A DNA stretch of 64,000 nt from Eledone cirrhosa (Eukaryota > Mollusca > Cephalopoda > Octopoda > Eledonidae): the NCBI GenBank assembly GCA_964016885.1, contig OZ024740.1, positions 200,562,037-200,626,036 on the forward strand, written 5' to 3'. The notes under the pieces were generated by a model. That model ran no database searches. It was not told the origin of the DNA and was given only the letters and a program-made list of their open reading frames with translations. A program made the position numbers and the translations under genes. Of this stretch, positions 47,868 to 60,770 are shown in pieces; the first letter of the stretch is position 1, and each line of letters starts with the position of its first letter.

Positions 47868-48161
47868 ACCATATATATATATATATATATATATAAAATA
47901 CACACATATACACATACAAAATACATACATATATACATATAATACGTATACATATATATAAAATCAGGTTCAATAAAACGTGGTTTTGATGACTCCTAAC
48001 CAGTAGAGGATCCGGTGGCCCATCCACCATAGGGACCACAAACTATGGGTGGTTGTTCTTGTCAATTGGTCATTGGTACGGGATGTAGGGGACCTACAGG
48101 GGGTGGGGGGGGGGGGGCTTAAGCGGGGTTTAACCATATAGCTTGAGGAAAGTTCCCGTCC

Positions 48162-50565
48162 TTAGGTGTCTGCAGACACCGAATAAGTTCTGTTTAATAG
48201 CTTGGATCCGCCATGAGGTATCTCAAGTGTCTCACTAAGACAGAGGTTGCAAATACCAGACCCGCCTCTGTCTGGGGGAACCTTTCTAACCACGAACCAG
48301 ACCAGAGAGTGCAGGGTCTTTTCAAGTTTGAGCTTCCAGATCAATTCAGAAAGGGCCGTACATTTCCACTTATCTATTCTGTTAAAGGAATGGCGATGGT
48401 TATACCACCGATCTTTGAAGCTCGACGCTGTGGATCCTATGTAGTGGTGCTCCGAGTTAGGGGTTGTGATCTTGCACCTGTAGACTACGTTTTTCGTCAT
48501 GCATTCATTACTAAGGGGGCATAGTGATGGGTCTCTGAAATTACATGACTTCTTAAGCCCCACCGCGTGGTTACCATCATTCGGGGTTGGCTGGTTAGTC
48601 TCCGCAATAAGCACAGAGTCGTTGGGTTCCGGTGTGCTAGTTGGGCCTCTCCGGGTTCCGGTTCGTCCCGCGTGCTGTCTCTGTTTGGTGGATCCGTGGT
48701 TTACGGTGGTATTAGAGGCAGTGAGCCTATTCCTATTTATGCCAACTATGTGCTGGGCTACGGAGCGTGTGCTTGAGTAGGAATGTTTCGCCGTGTGCCT
48801 GTTGAATATTTTATGGTACTTGTGGGCCCTAGGGAAATATTTATCCAGTACTCTAAAGAATGTTCTAGCCAGGATGGTACGTAGACCCACCGAGTACGGA
48901 GGATTATACCATGTGACCTTCCTCGTCCTATTCTTGCGGGGTTGTTGGGTGTCCGCCGTGGTCCATCGCGTGGTTGTACACAGCTCAGGTCGAGCTCGGT
49001 TGGTGTCATTCATGTGTGTGGAGCGGTCACTATCATGAGGGTTATATGGGCCCACCGTGGGGCTATAAACCTGCGAGGTGCGGCCTCCCTGCTCAATTGG
49101 GATTCGGCGGGTGGTGGGGCCGGTGCAGGGGTGCCTATGCTCCGCAGCACAGTGGTCTTCAGCGTTGTAGGTATTAGACCGTTGGGGTATGCGGGACCTT
49201 CTACCGGGGGTGGTGACGGATAGTGTTGCTACTGGTCACCGAGGTATTAGGTGGACGACTCATGCCCCTGAGGGTATTGGTCCGGGGTACCCTTGGGTCA
49301 TCTCTATCATGTCCCTTAGGGTTGTAGCTGATCCTATTGATGTGGGACGCCTTGGCTAGCGCTGAGTTATAGTAATCAGCGTTACTATTGAAGATCTCTT
49401 TATTGGCCGACAAGTTATAGATCCTGTCAGAGACACTCTTAACTACGGCCTTAACTATAGATCTAGGGTGATTGGACCCAGCGTCGATATACACCAGCTT
49501 CTCATTAGGTTTATGATATGGTTGGTGTAGCTTGGTGTTGAGGTTGAGGGTGGTATCCAGGAAATTCACTACTTTTCTATTGGGTTCCATCTCTACTTTA
49601 AGTCCTACCTTGCTAAAGAAGTGCCTAATTCTCCACTTCATATTTTCGACCGTTGTGGTGCTGTGGTCCACTACGGTGAAGAGTGCGTCGTCTCGGTACA
49701 GCCCGCCACCCAGGTTGGGTATTTCTCTCCTGATCTTGAAGAGTATGTATATCCCAACCAAGTCCGTTAACTGCACGGAGTCACTGGAGCCCATTGTAAT
49801 GTCAAAATTATTTGGCCAGTCGCTCCGGGTCGATATGTCCCCACCGAATCGGATCAGGGTCTTTCTGGCGGCGTGTATGATTCGGACCTCGTCGCGTGTT
49901 AGGTCTGTCCTATTCATCAAGAATATGAGTGCCTTGTTTAGGACTATGGGCGAGATAGAGGAGTAGTAATTGTTGATGTCTAGTTGTATGAAGCTAGTCC
50001 TATGTTTGTCAGGTAAAATGTAAACCAGTCCACCACCTGGCTGGTGCAGGACCAGAGTGTAACCTTATTTTACTCTTAAGTGTGGGCAGGATCCTATCTA
50101 AAATGCTTTTGCTAATAACCCCCTTGTCTGACCGGGAGGGGGCTATCAGTCTGACCGGCAGGTTAGACTCGAAGTTTGGTTTGTGGTCCTTAATGGTAAT
50201 TCTCGGCGCTCTTGGTTGGTATGGGGCCGTCCTATCATCTATACCAAGACCAGATACGATCTCATAAGCCTTGATGTTGATATCCTCCAGGGTAGCCTCG
50301 GGCGTTTTTTGTAGCTTTTTCTCAATTCCCTGAGGATTAGCTCATGGTAAAGTTGAACGTCCATGCTGTAAAGGTTGTTGGTTTTGTCGGCATGGACGAG
50401 TATTCCTGTAGATTCCTTAAGCTCGGTAATTCCATTTTCCAGTCGTCTAAGGTACTCTCGACCCCGGTATGGTTGGTCGGAAAATTTGATGTCACTTTTG
50501 CATCGTTCATCAGTAGTGCTCAACACGTTAACTAAATCACTGCTAAGATGCCATATAAGATGCCA
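48162..50565 (-). pseudogene. PLE E5: nearly complete reverse transcriptase + GIY-YIG-like endonuclease, frameshifted
   Basis: Minus strand. The N-terminus reads SDIKFSDQPYRGREYL, RRLENGITELKESTGILVHA and DKTNNLYSMDVQLYHELIL (50560-50300). After a shift it reads TIKDHKPNFESNLPVRLIAP (here about 50200), then FIQLDINNYYSSISPIVLN, FDITMGSSDSVQLTDLVGIY, GGLYRDDALFTV (catalytic DD) and VNFLDTTLNLNTKLHQPYHK. After another shift near 49200, 49055-48162 carries KVTWYNPPYSVGLR, YHKIFNRHTAKHSYS, CNFRDPSLCPLSNEC, VVYRCKI, HYIGSTASSFKDRWYNHRHS and CNLCLSETLEI. Two or three lesions separate it from a coding element. Confidence 0.8.
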
Positions 50566-50749
50566 TATAATACATATATATATGGATGTATATATATATA
50601 TATATATATATGAGTGTGTGCATAAATAAATATATGTGTAAATATTTATACTTCTGTATGTATATATGTATGTATATATGTTTGAATATATATATGCGTA
50701 TATATTCATATATGTATGATGTGATTTCCCCATTAATTTACACAACGTT

Positions 50750-52440
50750 TGAAAGAAAATTATTGTGTTTCTTGAAACTTACTCCAACTTGTAACCCACA
50801 TGGTATTTTCTAAAATGACTGTTTTTTTTTAAATTTCGTGTTGTCATTTGTCTCTTAACATCAGCTGCACTATAACATGAATCCGCTATCTTTTTGACAG
50901 AATTCAACTCAACATGGCAGATATTCATGTACACCTATCGGATGAGAAACTGCACGCTAACTGACGAAATTTTACTGTCGTGCACGGAACGAAGCATACA
51001 GTGTAGCAATACAAAAACTGTCATTTACTGTAGTTAATGTAATCATGCGCCGAGGATATCAAATAAATATATTAAATATATAAAAACAAAATCATAAATA
51101 CTGGAAAAATTTTACACATTTTAGAAATAATTTTAAGGAGTAGAAATGAAAATAAAACTTTAAAAAATAGAATAATTTCAAAGCAGATGAGTGAGTCTAT
51201 TAAATTCTGTATGACATCGTATGTATGATTAAATTAGCCTTAACAGACTTCATATTTGGTTGTGTTGTAATGACATCCATCTTGGCATGCACGGATAAAG
51301 TTAAGATCATAAATACATAACGGACAGAGTAACCAACGTCTCAGAGCAATTGATTGACTGGTTCTATGTTTATCGGTCTATGTCTACGTCTGTTTCTCTA
51401 TTGTTGTACCTCTTTGTGCCATTCCTCCTATATGTTGGTGTGTATGTCTAACACTCTGCTTCACAGTATGTCAATCTGTTTCTTCGTGTGTCACTTACTC
51501 TGCCTGTTTCACTATGCTAAGGCGCATACTCCAAGGAAAGTCACACCAAAAATCATATTTGAGAATTTCTATGTGCTTTGCTTACACATACACTCGAATA
51601 CACAAACACAAACGCACACATATACATACAAACACGCTTTTAACGACAGAAACACACAGATACACAAACACATACGTGAAGACAGATGCACAGAAACAAA
51701 TATTTATATAGGCTTGTAAGCTCACATGCACATACATATACGCAAACAAAAACACACAAACACACATACGCAAACGCACGGCGCACAGACAGACATAGAC
51801 GCAATCATTATAATTAGAATCATGCACATCCGGACACACTCTTACACATATGCATACACACACATATATACACTACCAAAATCCTTACACTCAATTACAT
51901 GTTTTGGGTTTTGATATCTACTTCCCCACCACACAGACAGACAAAATACATAGACACGCAGACACATATTCACAACCACACAAGTAAGCTTTCACGCACG
52001 CATTCGCAAAAATTCACCCAAACAGACAAAAACATACACACAGCAATCAGCAACACACGCACATACATAAAAAGCACATGTACTAACATGTAATCAGAGA
52101 CCTATAATCACATTTATAGGCTTGCAAGCACAAACATACACTCACTCTCCAACATATATACACTAACATAAACACAACGAAGCACACACGCATTGAGACA
52201 CACATATATATATATTTACACTACAAAGCGTTATTCTCTGAAGTAAAGACATTTGCATTATCTGTGTACTTTACACATATATGCTGAAGTATCATATGAA
52301 AATACACATGATTGCAATCAGGCTGTCAATGAAGAACGAACCAATAAGCTAAGGGAATGAATAATGGAATTGTATGAAAATAAGGAAATGACTGTTAGCC
52401 GAAGAAATGTCTTTGCTACTAATGAAGTGGAACTTTATAT
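50750..52440. other. Non-coding, AT-rich then CA-rich sequence
   Basis: No element was recognised. From 51580 to 52210 the plus strand is a diffuse (CA)-rich series with frequent ACACA and ATACA; open frames there are low complexity. Confidence 0.55.
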
Positions 52441-52469
52441 ATGGATAGCCAAGTGTGTAAATATGTATA

Positions 52470-52920
<451 letters not shown>

Positions 52921-53001
52921 TCGGATAAGAAGCACTCTACAGTTTGTGGGACTGGAGTATGCATAATATAAGATCAAAAGATGGTTAAAGGAGTTCAATA
53001 T

Positions 53002-53070
53002 ATTTTATTATGCGCATTTCAAAAACAAACATCATCAAACAATAATATTTGTGTTTTCATCAGATAAAAC
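53002..53070 (-). ncRNA. Hammerhead ribozyme motif, type I (HHR-k, left half)
   Basis: Minus strand: GTTTTAT, CTGATGA (53063-53057), stem II AAACACAAATATTA paired to the complementary arm with one mismatch and G-U pairs, GAAA (53020-53017), palindrome ATGCGCAT, H17 = A (53009), ATAAAAT (53008-53002). Stem I is 6 bp plus a G-U. Core intact. Confidence 0.85.
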
Positions 53071-53196
53071 AGGAGAACATGATATGAAGGCTAAAAAAAC
53101 ACTTGTTGATAGTGCAGTTTTAAATCAACATATATATGTTGATTTAAAACTGCACTATCAACAAGTGTTTTTTTAGCCTTCATATCATGTTCTCCT

Positions 53197-53265
53197 GTTT
53201 TATCTGATGAAAACACAAATATTATTGTTTGATGATGTTTGTTTTTGAAATGCGCATAATAAAAT
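53197..53265 (+). ncRNA. Hammerhead ribozyme motif, type I (HHR-l, right half)
   Basis: Mirror image of HHR-k: GTTTTAT (53197-53203), CTGATGA (53204-53210), long stem II, GAAA (53247-53250), ATGCGCAT, H17 = A (53258), ATAAAAT (53259-53265). Core and stems are identical to the left half. Confidence 0.85.
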
Positions 53266-53301
53266 ATATTGAACTCCTTTAACCATCTTTTGATCTTATA
53301 T

Positions 53302-54048
<747 letters not shown>

Positions 54049-55767
54049 TCAACTTATCGCTGTTTCAGCTCTGCTGTTGATGAGCTCGTGGGGTGCAGTT
54101 ATGATGTGGTAGAGCTCCATGAGGCAAAGATCGCATTTCCTCTTGAAGTTGTACGGTGCAGCCCTGCCAACAATCTCCCAGTGCGTGGAGAAGCTAATGT
54201 TTAAGTCCTTTAGCGATGTGATGTAGTCCGCGAGCGAGGTGGAGTGCCTTAGTTTTCTATTTGTGAAAGAGTGGAGATGTATTCGAAACCTAATTTTGAA
54301 TGGGCCGGAGGTGGCCCCTATATAATGTTTAACGCTATTGTGGCTAGTAATAGTGCATCTATATATAACCCTATCGGTCAAGCAGTATCCTCTAAGGGGG
54401 CATCATCCTCTGTCGCGGCAGTTGCAATTTCTGTCGCGGTTCCGTCTATTTCCCACGATAAGGCTATCATTGTTGCTGCCTACGTTGCTAGCTGCGCTAC
54501 CGCAGCTGTCGTTAGCACAATTACAACCCACAGCACGCGGGATGGTGCGATTGTTATTCCGCACGCCATGTTCTGCATGTTCCCCAGTCACTTCGCGGTC
54601 ATTCTGGTTGCGTCTGCGGATGCCGTTGCCAACACTATTGGATGCTGTCAAGGAGTTGTTAAGGCCGATACAGTGATTGTCAGGTGTAGGTGCGTCTGCG
54701 TCGAGGTGCTGTGTCTTGGTGATCTTACTGTGGTTCGTTGTTCCTATGATGTCTGCTAGGTTAGGAGTAGTAGAGAAGGATATTTTTATATTGTTCCTAT
54801 TAAGAATTTTTCTATACCTATGGTTGGGTGGGAAGTTCTTCTCTAAGGCTTCGAAGAATATCCGGGGTATGTTGGAGGCCACACTTCGAGAGTAGGGGGG
54901 GTGGAACCATAGGACGTTACGGTGGCGATTACGTGTCCTTGTATTTTTGCTACGGGTGGTTCCATCTAAGTGATCGCTCTTATGTGTGTTAATGCGTTGT
55001 CGCCCGTTCGGTGCCCCTTTCACTTTATGCTCGGGTGCACTCTTTCTACCACTTCCATGTTTATGTACACGAAGATGTTGGTTGGAAGGCGTTGGTAGTA
55101 GGCCGTCGCCTTTGTTGGTTTTGTAATAGGGGAATAGTTTGAGTAATCTACAGTATTCACCGTCGCCGGGGACGTGATCTTTGGTGCGGTTATCTATTCT
55201 ATTATATCCGACTTTAACGAGGTCGCCGCGTGATTGGTTATAGGTATGGCTTACTGTAACGTTAGTTTTATGAGGGGGGGTTCTAGAGCTAGCGTTAGGG
55301 ATGTAGGAAATTCCTCGGTTAAAGCCGGCGCTTATCAGGGCCCTATTGTAGTAATCAGCCGCTTGGTTGAAGATATCTTCATTGGCGGATAGCCTCGAGA
55401 TTCTATGTGAGATACTATAGACTATGGAGTTGAGAGTCTGCTTAGGGTGGTTGGAGGCATAATTAATATAAGAGAGGCACTCTCCAGGCTTATGGTATGG
55501 CTTGTATAAGCCCGTACTCAACTCCAGGGTCACGTCCAGGAAGTTGACAACCCTGTGGTTGAGGTCCATAGTTACGGTTAGGCCGTATGACTTAAAGAAC
55601 CTGTGTATATGTTTGTTAAGGTTCTCTATTCTACGGGGGCTATGGTTCCTAACGGTAAACAGGGCGTCGTCCCTATATACACCTCCTTGTAGGGCCGGTA
55701 TTTCTTCCCTAAGCTTATGTAGGAGGTATATCCCAACCAGGTCAGTTGCTTGCGCTGAGTCGCTCAC
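54049..55767 (-). pseudogene. PLE E6 (family A): 5'-truncated, one internal stop
   Basis: Minus strand. It begins within the RT at SDSAQATDLVGIY, after a junction with repeat Z. One frame then runs through GGVYRDDALFTV (catalytic DD), VNFLDVTLEL, the linker KTNKGDGLLPTPSNQHLRVH, VLWFHPPYSRSVASN and CNCRDRG. A TGA at 54405-54403 replaces the Arg codon CGC of E1 (two base changes). The same frame continues with CPLRGYC, DRVIYRC, HYIGATSGPFKIRFRIHLHS and CDLCLMELYHII to the stop before 54049. The run of C that shifts E1 and E3 is in frame here. The best-preserved C-terminal half of family A. Confidence 0.85.
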
Positions 55768-56600
55768 TGATTGACCTCGATGTCACGTGATTGATTCTTT
55801 TGAATTTGCCACCGACCAAGTAGGCAGTGATTTTTTCAATGTCCTGGAATTTAGTCCTCACATGCTTTTTTCCATCCACTGAATTATTTTTGTGTAAGTT
55901 CCCTGTGTCCACGCATTGCCTGGGAACTTAGCTGAGAATAGATCTCCCTGATGAAGAAAGAATTTTTCTCCCTGTTGTTCCAATCGGAAACCATGTTTAT
56001 TCCCTTTCAGAAACTAATTAGTTGGAGTGAAATTTTAGTAAGTAAGTTAATTTTTATAATTTTCTTATTTTACGTCTTTCATATAATTGTTCTGCATCCC
56101 CTTGCATTGAACCACAAAGTTACTAAGACAAAACCTATATATTTGCCAGCATACGTATATATATGTTAGTATATATACTAATTCTTTATAATTATCTCCA
56201 AATTATTTTGTTGAGCAAAAAATTTGCCAAAACTACTACTATGGATTATAGTAATAGTCAGGCTACTGTCTTATTAGCACCCCACTCCTCACTGATTGAC
56301 CTCGATGCCACGTGATTAATTCTTTTGAATTTGCCACCGACCATGTAGGCAGTGATTTTTTCATTGTCCTGGAATTTAGTCCTCGCTTGCTTTTTTCCAT
56401 CCACTGAATTATTTTTGTATAAGTTCCCTGTGCCCACGCATTGACTTGGAACTTAGCTGAGAATAGATCTCCCTGAGGACGAAAGGATTTTTCTCCATGT
56501 TGTTCCAATCGGAAACCATGTTTATTCCGTTTCAGAAACTAATTAGTTGGAGTGAAATTTTAGTAAGTAAGTTAAATTTCATAATTTTCATATTTTACGT
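55768..56600. repeat. Repeat Z, copies Z1 and Z2 (tandem, ~520-bp period)
   Basis: Z1 starts at 55768 with ACTGATTGACCTCGATGTCA and Z2 at about 56286 with the same words. Both contain ATAGATCTCCCTGA[TG]GA and AACTAATTAGTTGGAGTGAA. Z2 ends at (AT)n (56608). Z3 and Z4 are at 60771-61575. Z abuts the truncated 5' ends of both E6 and E7. Confidence 0.85.
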
Positions 56601-56601
56601 C

Positions 56602-56607
<6 letters not shown>

Positions 56608-56689
<82 letters not shown>

Positions 56690-56690
56690 A
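56608..56690. repeat. (AT)n microsatellite
   Basis: AT run with TAAATAAATA interruption. Confidence 0.9.
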
Positions 56691-56766
56691 TAGTGGTAGC
56701 CATGATGCTTCCGTAGGCGGTATGCCAAAATTAGCACTCGATATTCATCAGAGTAGAGTGTAGATA

Positions 56767-57104
56767 TTATCAAGAAAACGAAAAATCAGTGATGCAACTG
56801 CACTAGTTTATTTCGTGTTACAAATGTTTCGCCGGCATGTAGTTCGATTCATGGTCCGTGTATGGATCTGGCTGATTCTACTTCTACTGGTTCTTTCAGA
56901 CATGGCTGTCATGTCCGGAGCAAATTTTATCAGTGTGATACAATTTGCTCCGGACATAACAGCCGTGTCTGAAAGAACCCGCGGAAGTAGAATCAGCCAG
57001 ATCCATACAAGGACCATGACTCGACCTACATGGCGGCGAAACATTTGTAACACGAAATAGACTAAGTCCAGATGCATCACTGATTTTTCGTTTTCTTGAT
57101 AGTA
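56767..57104. repeat. Inverted repeat, ~155-bp arms
   Basis: Left arm 56767-56925 and right arm 56940-57104 pair with scattered mismatches (TATCAAGAAAACGAAAAATC..; centre near TTATCAGTGTGATA). Each arm holds GGCGAAACATTTGTAACACG (right arm plus strand, left arm minus strand), which resembles the GAAA and stem III part of a hammerhead, but no CTGANGA box was found upstream. Confidence 0.8.
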
Positions 57105-57129
57105 TATATATATATATATAAATGGAAAA

Positions 57130-58760
57130 ATGAAATTTCATTTCTCGCTCTTAGTACGTCTAAGATAATTATCTAATGAGTGAACAGAAAATTGGAACGT
57201 TAACTTATGTTAAGAGTTATAGGATGAAATTAAATTTTTAGAAAATTAAAGGTTTGTGTTGCTAGATTTATTTAATGAAATTACAGAGAGAGTCTTATAT
57301 GAAAAAGTTTAAGTGTATTATAGGGAATCTCGATAAGTTATCAAGGTGGGATATAGAGTAAAAATAAAAGCCTTCGATTGTAAATCCCAGCCAGTCCCAC
57401 CTAACCACGTGTCAGCCAGTTTCGAGTGGTATCGTCTAGCGAAATAAATGGAAATTAATTTTTCAGAGTACTCTAGGAACATAGCTGCGATAGGCTCCGA
57501 GTGTGCTAGCGGGAAGTCAACCAGCTTCTACAGGCCATCGTCTATACCAAACGAATAATATTAATTCACACAGGAGGGGTTTATTTACGTGCAAACAGAG
57601 GAAGGCATGATACAGCTAACCGTTATGCCTAAGCCTAGAGTTTATAGGTTTGAGTATAATGTGGCGGTCAAAACAGGCGGTGCGGCGGGCCCCGGGGTAA
57701 ATCGAGCCGCTCTGAGTAGTTTCGTTTACCGAAAGAGGGGAAATTTATTTTTCCAAGCACCCAAGGAAGGCTGAACTTTCCGAGCACCCGGCGCACAGCC
57801 GGGAAATCCACCACATCAGTCGAAAGTGGTAAAACCCAATGAAAAGTGCCAATAGACTATAATTATTTTTAAGTCCCAGTTAGTGCGGCTATAAGTAGTG
57901 TGGTTCTTTGGTGGGTAAGGAGCTATGAATGGTGCATAATGACCTGAGTAAGGGATAATAAGCAGAAAATCATAAATAAATAAAAGCAGGATACAAAGAT
58001 AAAAATACAAAGATAAAAAATAAATAATAAATAATAAAAAATAAATAAAAATACATTAATAAACATACATTAATAAGGTAAAAAGTAAAAAGTAAAAATA
58101 CATAAATAAAGCGTCGTCATAGCTAGGGTAGTGATGTAGTAAGACGGAAATATATAAGAACATATCGCAGGAATCAAAGCAAAGGGGAAATACAAAATAG
58201 ATCAAGTTGCAGTAAGATAATACAAGGTTGTACATATAGATATAGAGGATGGAAGAGAAGGAATGGTATCAGGTGGTACCTAGTGTAAAGTTCGGGTCTC
58301 CGAATTCAGTGTGAGTCACAAAAAGTCCTGAGGTATAGAGTAGAGAATTCAGTCAATACAATACATGCTTAAGTATAATACGTAGAATTTTGTCGAAATC
58401 CGAATATTCCCAACAAGGAAGCAGCATTGGATAGGGTGGGCGGTAGACAAAGCACAGAGCAGCCGAAATCCGAATGGTAAGTAAATCAGTTAATCCCATG
58501 CTGGCAATAGTTGTACACTGAAGTCAGTGCCGCTGTTCAAAATTACATCTGGAGGTGCTCAACATTATTGGAGCATTATTTCTTTAGATTTGTTGGTTCA
58601 CCAATGGATAGAATTGATCATTCTGTATGGTCAATCTTGATGTAATATTATGGAGAGTACTAAAATTAGTGCAGTTCACCCGTCTTCGTAGTGTAAATGG
58701 TGGTGCTAATACGGAGTTAATTATTACAAAGAAAATAACAGGAGGCTGTAAATCCTTGAA
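57130..58760. other. Non-coding sequence without recognised element
   Basis: AT-rich with a slightly GC-richer island at 57600-57840. An A/T repeat zone at 57970-58100 carries iterated AAATAAATAA and AAAAGTAAAAAGTAAAA. No RT, SINE or ribozyme motif. Confidence 0.5.
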
Positions 58761-58769
58761 AAGTTTATT

Positions 58770-58827
58770 ATACTATGATCATTTCAATGACCGGGTTCCG
58801 TATGGATCCGGTGATATCATCAGGTAT
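58770..58827 (-). ncRNA. Hammerhead ribozyme motif, type I (HHR-m)
   Basis: Minus strand: ATAC (58827-58824), CTGATGA (58823-58817), stem II TATCACCGG/CCGGTCATT (one C-C mismatch, a U-U at its base) with 13-nt loop, GAAA (58785-58782), palindrome ATGATCAT, H17 = A (58774), GTAT (58773-58770). Stem I is a perfect but short 4 bp. Core intact. Confidence 0.7.
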
Positions 58828-58889
58828 GCGAAATATAACAAAGGGATATATAAAATCCATAGGTCCGAAAATCAGAGACGGAGAGGACG

Positions 58890-58960
<71 letters not shown>
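58890..58960. repeat. (AT)n microsatellite
   Basis: About 70 bp of pure AT, 65 bp from HHR-m. Confidence 0.9.
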
Positions 58961-58961
<1 letters not shown>

Positions 58962-59150
58962 CAAATTGTTTTATCGCTCTACATGACTCGATACAGTACT
59001 GATGAAGTGTAATCGCACAGAAAAATTAGTGTCTTCCGCTCTGATTGTACACCAACACAAGAGTAAGAATGATAAGGTCATTCCACTCACATAACTTAGC
59101 GTGACTGTTTGCATGATTGCAAACGAATCGAACATTATTATTGATATTCG

Positions 59151-59331
59151 TGGATTGGCTGTATCGGTGGAGAGTCGGACGCCATGCTTTGAGGCATAGA
59201 GTTACGGCATTTGCCATTCTGAGTTCAAATCCCGCCGAGGTTAACTTTGCCTTTCATCCTTACGGGGTCGATAAAATAAAGTACCAGTAATGCACTGAGA
59301 AATTGCTGGCCTTGTGCCTAAAGTAGAAACA
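59151..59331 (+). mobile_element. Octopus-type tRNA-derived SINE with 17-bp TSD
   Basis: Head TGGATTGGCTGTATCGGTGG, GAGTTCAAATCCCGCCGAGG, core GGGGTCGATAAAATAAAGTA, tail CTTGTGCCTAAAGTAGAAAC. It is flanked by the direct repeat ATTATTATTGATATTCG at 59134-59150 and 59332-59348. Confidence 0.9.
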
Positions 59332-59579
59332 ATTATTATTGATATTCGAAAAACCCAATTTACATTTATACACACAAACACTCACACACACATACACACA
59401 CACACAAACACACACAGGCATATATATGTATATATATTAAAGAGTTAAACAAGATTCAATGAGTACATCAAAGAATAAGTTTTACAGTAGATTGGAAGCA
59501 CTCTACAAAAAATATTTTCCAGAGTTATTAATATTAAAATATAAATATTAATAAAATAGATGTTATTTTGATCAACTTA

Positions 59580-59632
59580 ATTTTATTATACATATTTCAG
59601 AGGTACAAATGTACGTCCTCATCAGAGAAAAT
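59580..59632 (-). ncRNA. Hammerhead ribozyme motif, type I (HHR-n)
   Basis: Minus strand: ATTTTCT, CTGATGA (59625-59619), stem II GGACGTAC/GTACCTCT with one C-C mismatch and loop ATTT, GAAA (59598-59595), stem III ATA-TG-TAT, H17 = A (59587), ATAAAAT (59586-59580). Stem I has one mismatch. The core is intact. Same orientation as PLE E7, which ends 60 bp upstream of it on this strand. Confidence 0.8.
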
Positions 59633-59691
59633 ATAATGATACATGACATACCCTCAGATGTTAAATGGTTAAGATTTAATAAATCGTTACG

Positions 59692-60770
59692 GTGGCGATT
59701 ACGTGTCCTTGTATTTTTGCTACGGGTGGTTCCATCTAAGTGATCGCTCTTATGTGTGTTAATGCGCTGTCGCCCGTTCGGTGCCCCTTTCACTTTATGC
59801 TCGGGTGCACTCTTTCTACCTCTTCAATGTTTATGTACACGAAGATGTTGGTTGGAGGGTGTTGGTAGTAGGCCGTCGCCTTTGTTGGTTTTGTAATAGG
59901 GGAATAGTTTGAGTAATCTACAGTATTCACCGTCGCCGGGGACGTGATCTTTGGTGCGGTTATCTATTCTATTATATCCGACTTTAACGAGGTCGCCGCG
60001 TGATCGGTTATAGGTATGGCTTACTGTAACGTTAGTTTTATGAGGCGGGGGGGTTCTAGAGCTAGCGTTAGGGATGTAGGAAATTCCTCGGTTAAAGCCG
60101 GCGCTTAGCAGGGCCCTATTGTAGTAATCAGCCGCTTGGTTGAAGATATCCTCATTGGTGGATAGCCTCGAGATTCTATGTGAGATACTATAGACTATGG
60201 AGTTGAGAGTCTGCTTAGGGTGGTTGGAGGCATAATTAATATAAGAGAGGCACTCTCCAGGCTTATGGTATGGCTTGTATAAGCCCGTACTCAACTCCAG
60301 GGTCACGTCCAGGAAGTTGACAACCCTGTGGTTGAGGTCCATATTTACGGATAGGCCGTATGACTTAAAGAACCTGTGTATATGTTTGTTAAGGTCTCTA
60401 TCCTACGGGGGCTATGGTTCCTAACGGTAAACAGGGCGTCGTCCCTATATACACCTCCTTGTAGGGCCGGTATTTCTTCCCTAAGCTTATGTAGGAGGTA
60501 TATCCCAACCAGGTCAGTTGCTTGCGCTGAGTCGCTGGACCTCATCGTGACATCGAAGTTATCAGGACGGTTGGTTCTGGTCCAGTGGGAGCCTTCGAAC
60601 TGGATAATGGTTCTACGTGCCGCTAGAATTATGTCTATTTCTTTTTTGGTGAGGCTAGTGTTAGATCTAGCTAAGATAAGTGCCTTATTTAAGAGTATGG
60701 GGGAGATAGAGCCGTAGTAGCTATCTATATCAAACTGGATGAATTTCAGGGTGGCTTTAGTTGCGAGCGT
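59692..60770 (-). pseudogene. PLE E7 (family A): internal RT fragment
   Basis: Minus strand, very similar to E6. It starts at KATLKFIQFDIDSYYGSISP (first catalytic Asp), reads NFDVTMRSSDSAQATDLVGIY and GGVYRDDALFTV, shifts one base near 60390, and continues from VNFLDVTLELSTGLYKPYHK through the linker KTNKGDGLLPTPSNQHLRVH to RNRHRN at about 59692. There it is replaced abruptly by the hammerhead-bearing repeat. The TMGS of relatives is TMRS here. Both ends are junctions (Z repeat upstream, HHR-n repeat downstream), so it has neither N-terminus nor GIY-YIG domain. Confidence 0.8.
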
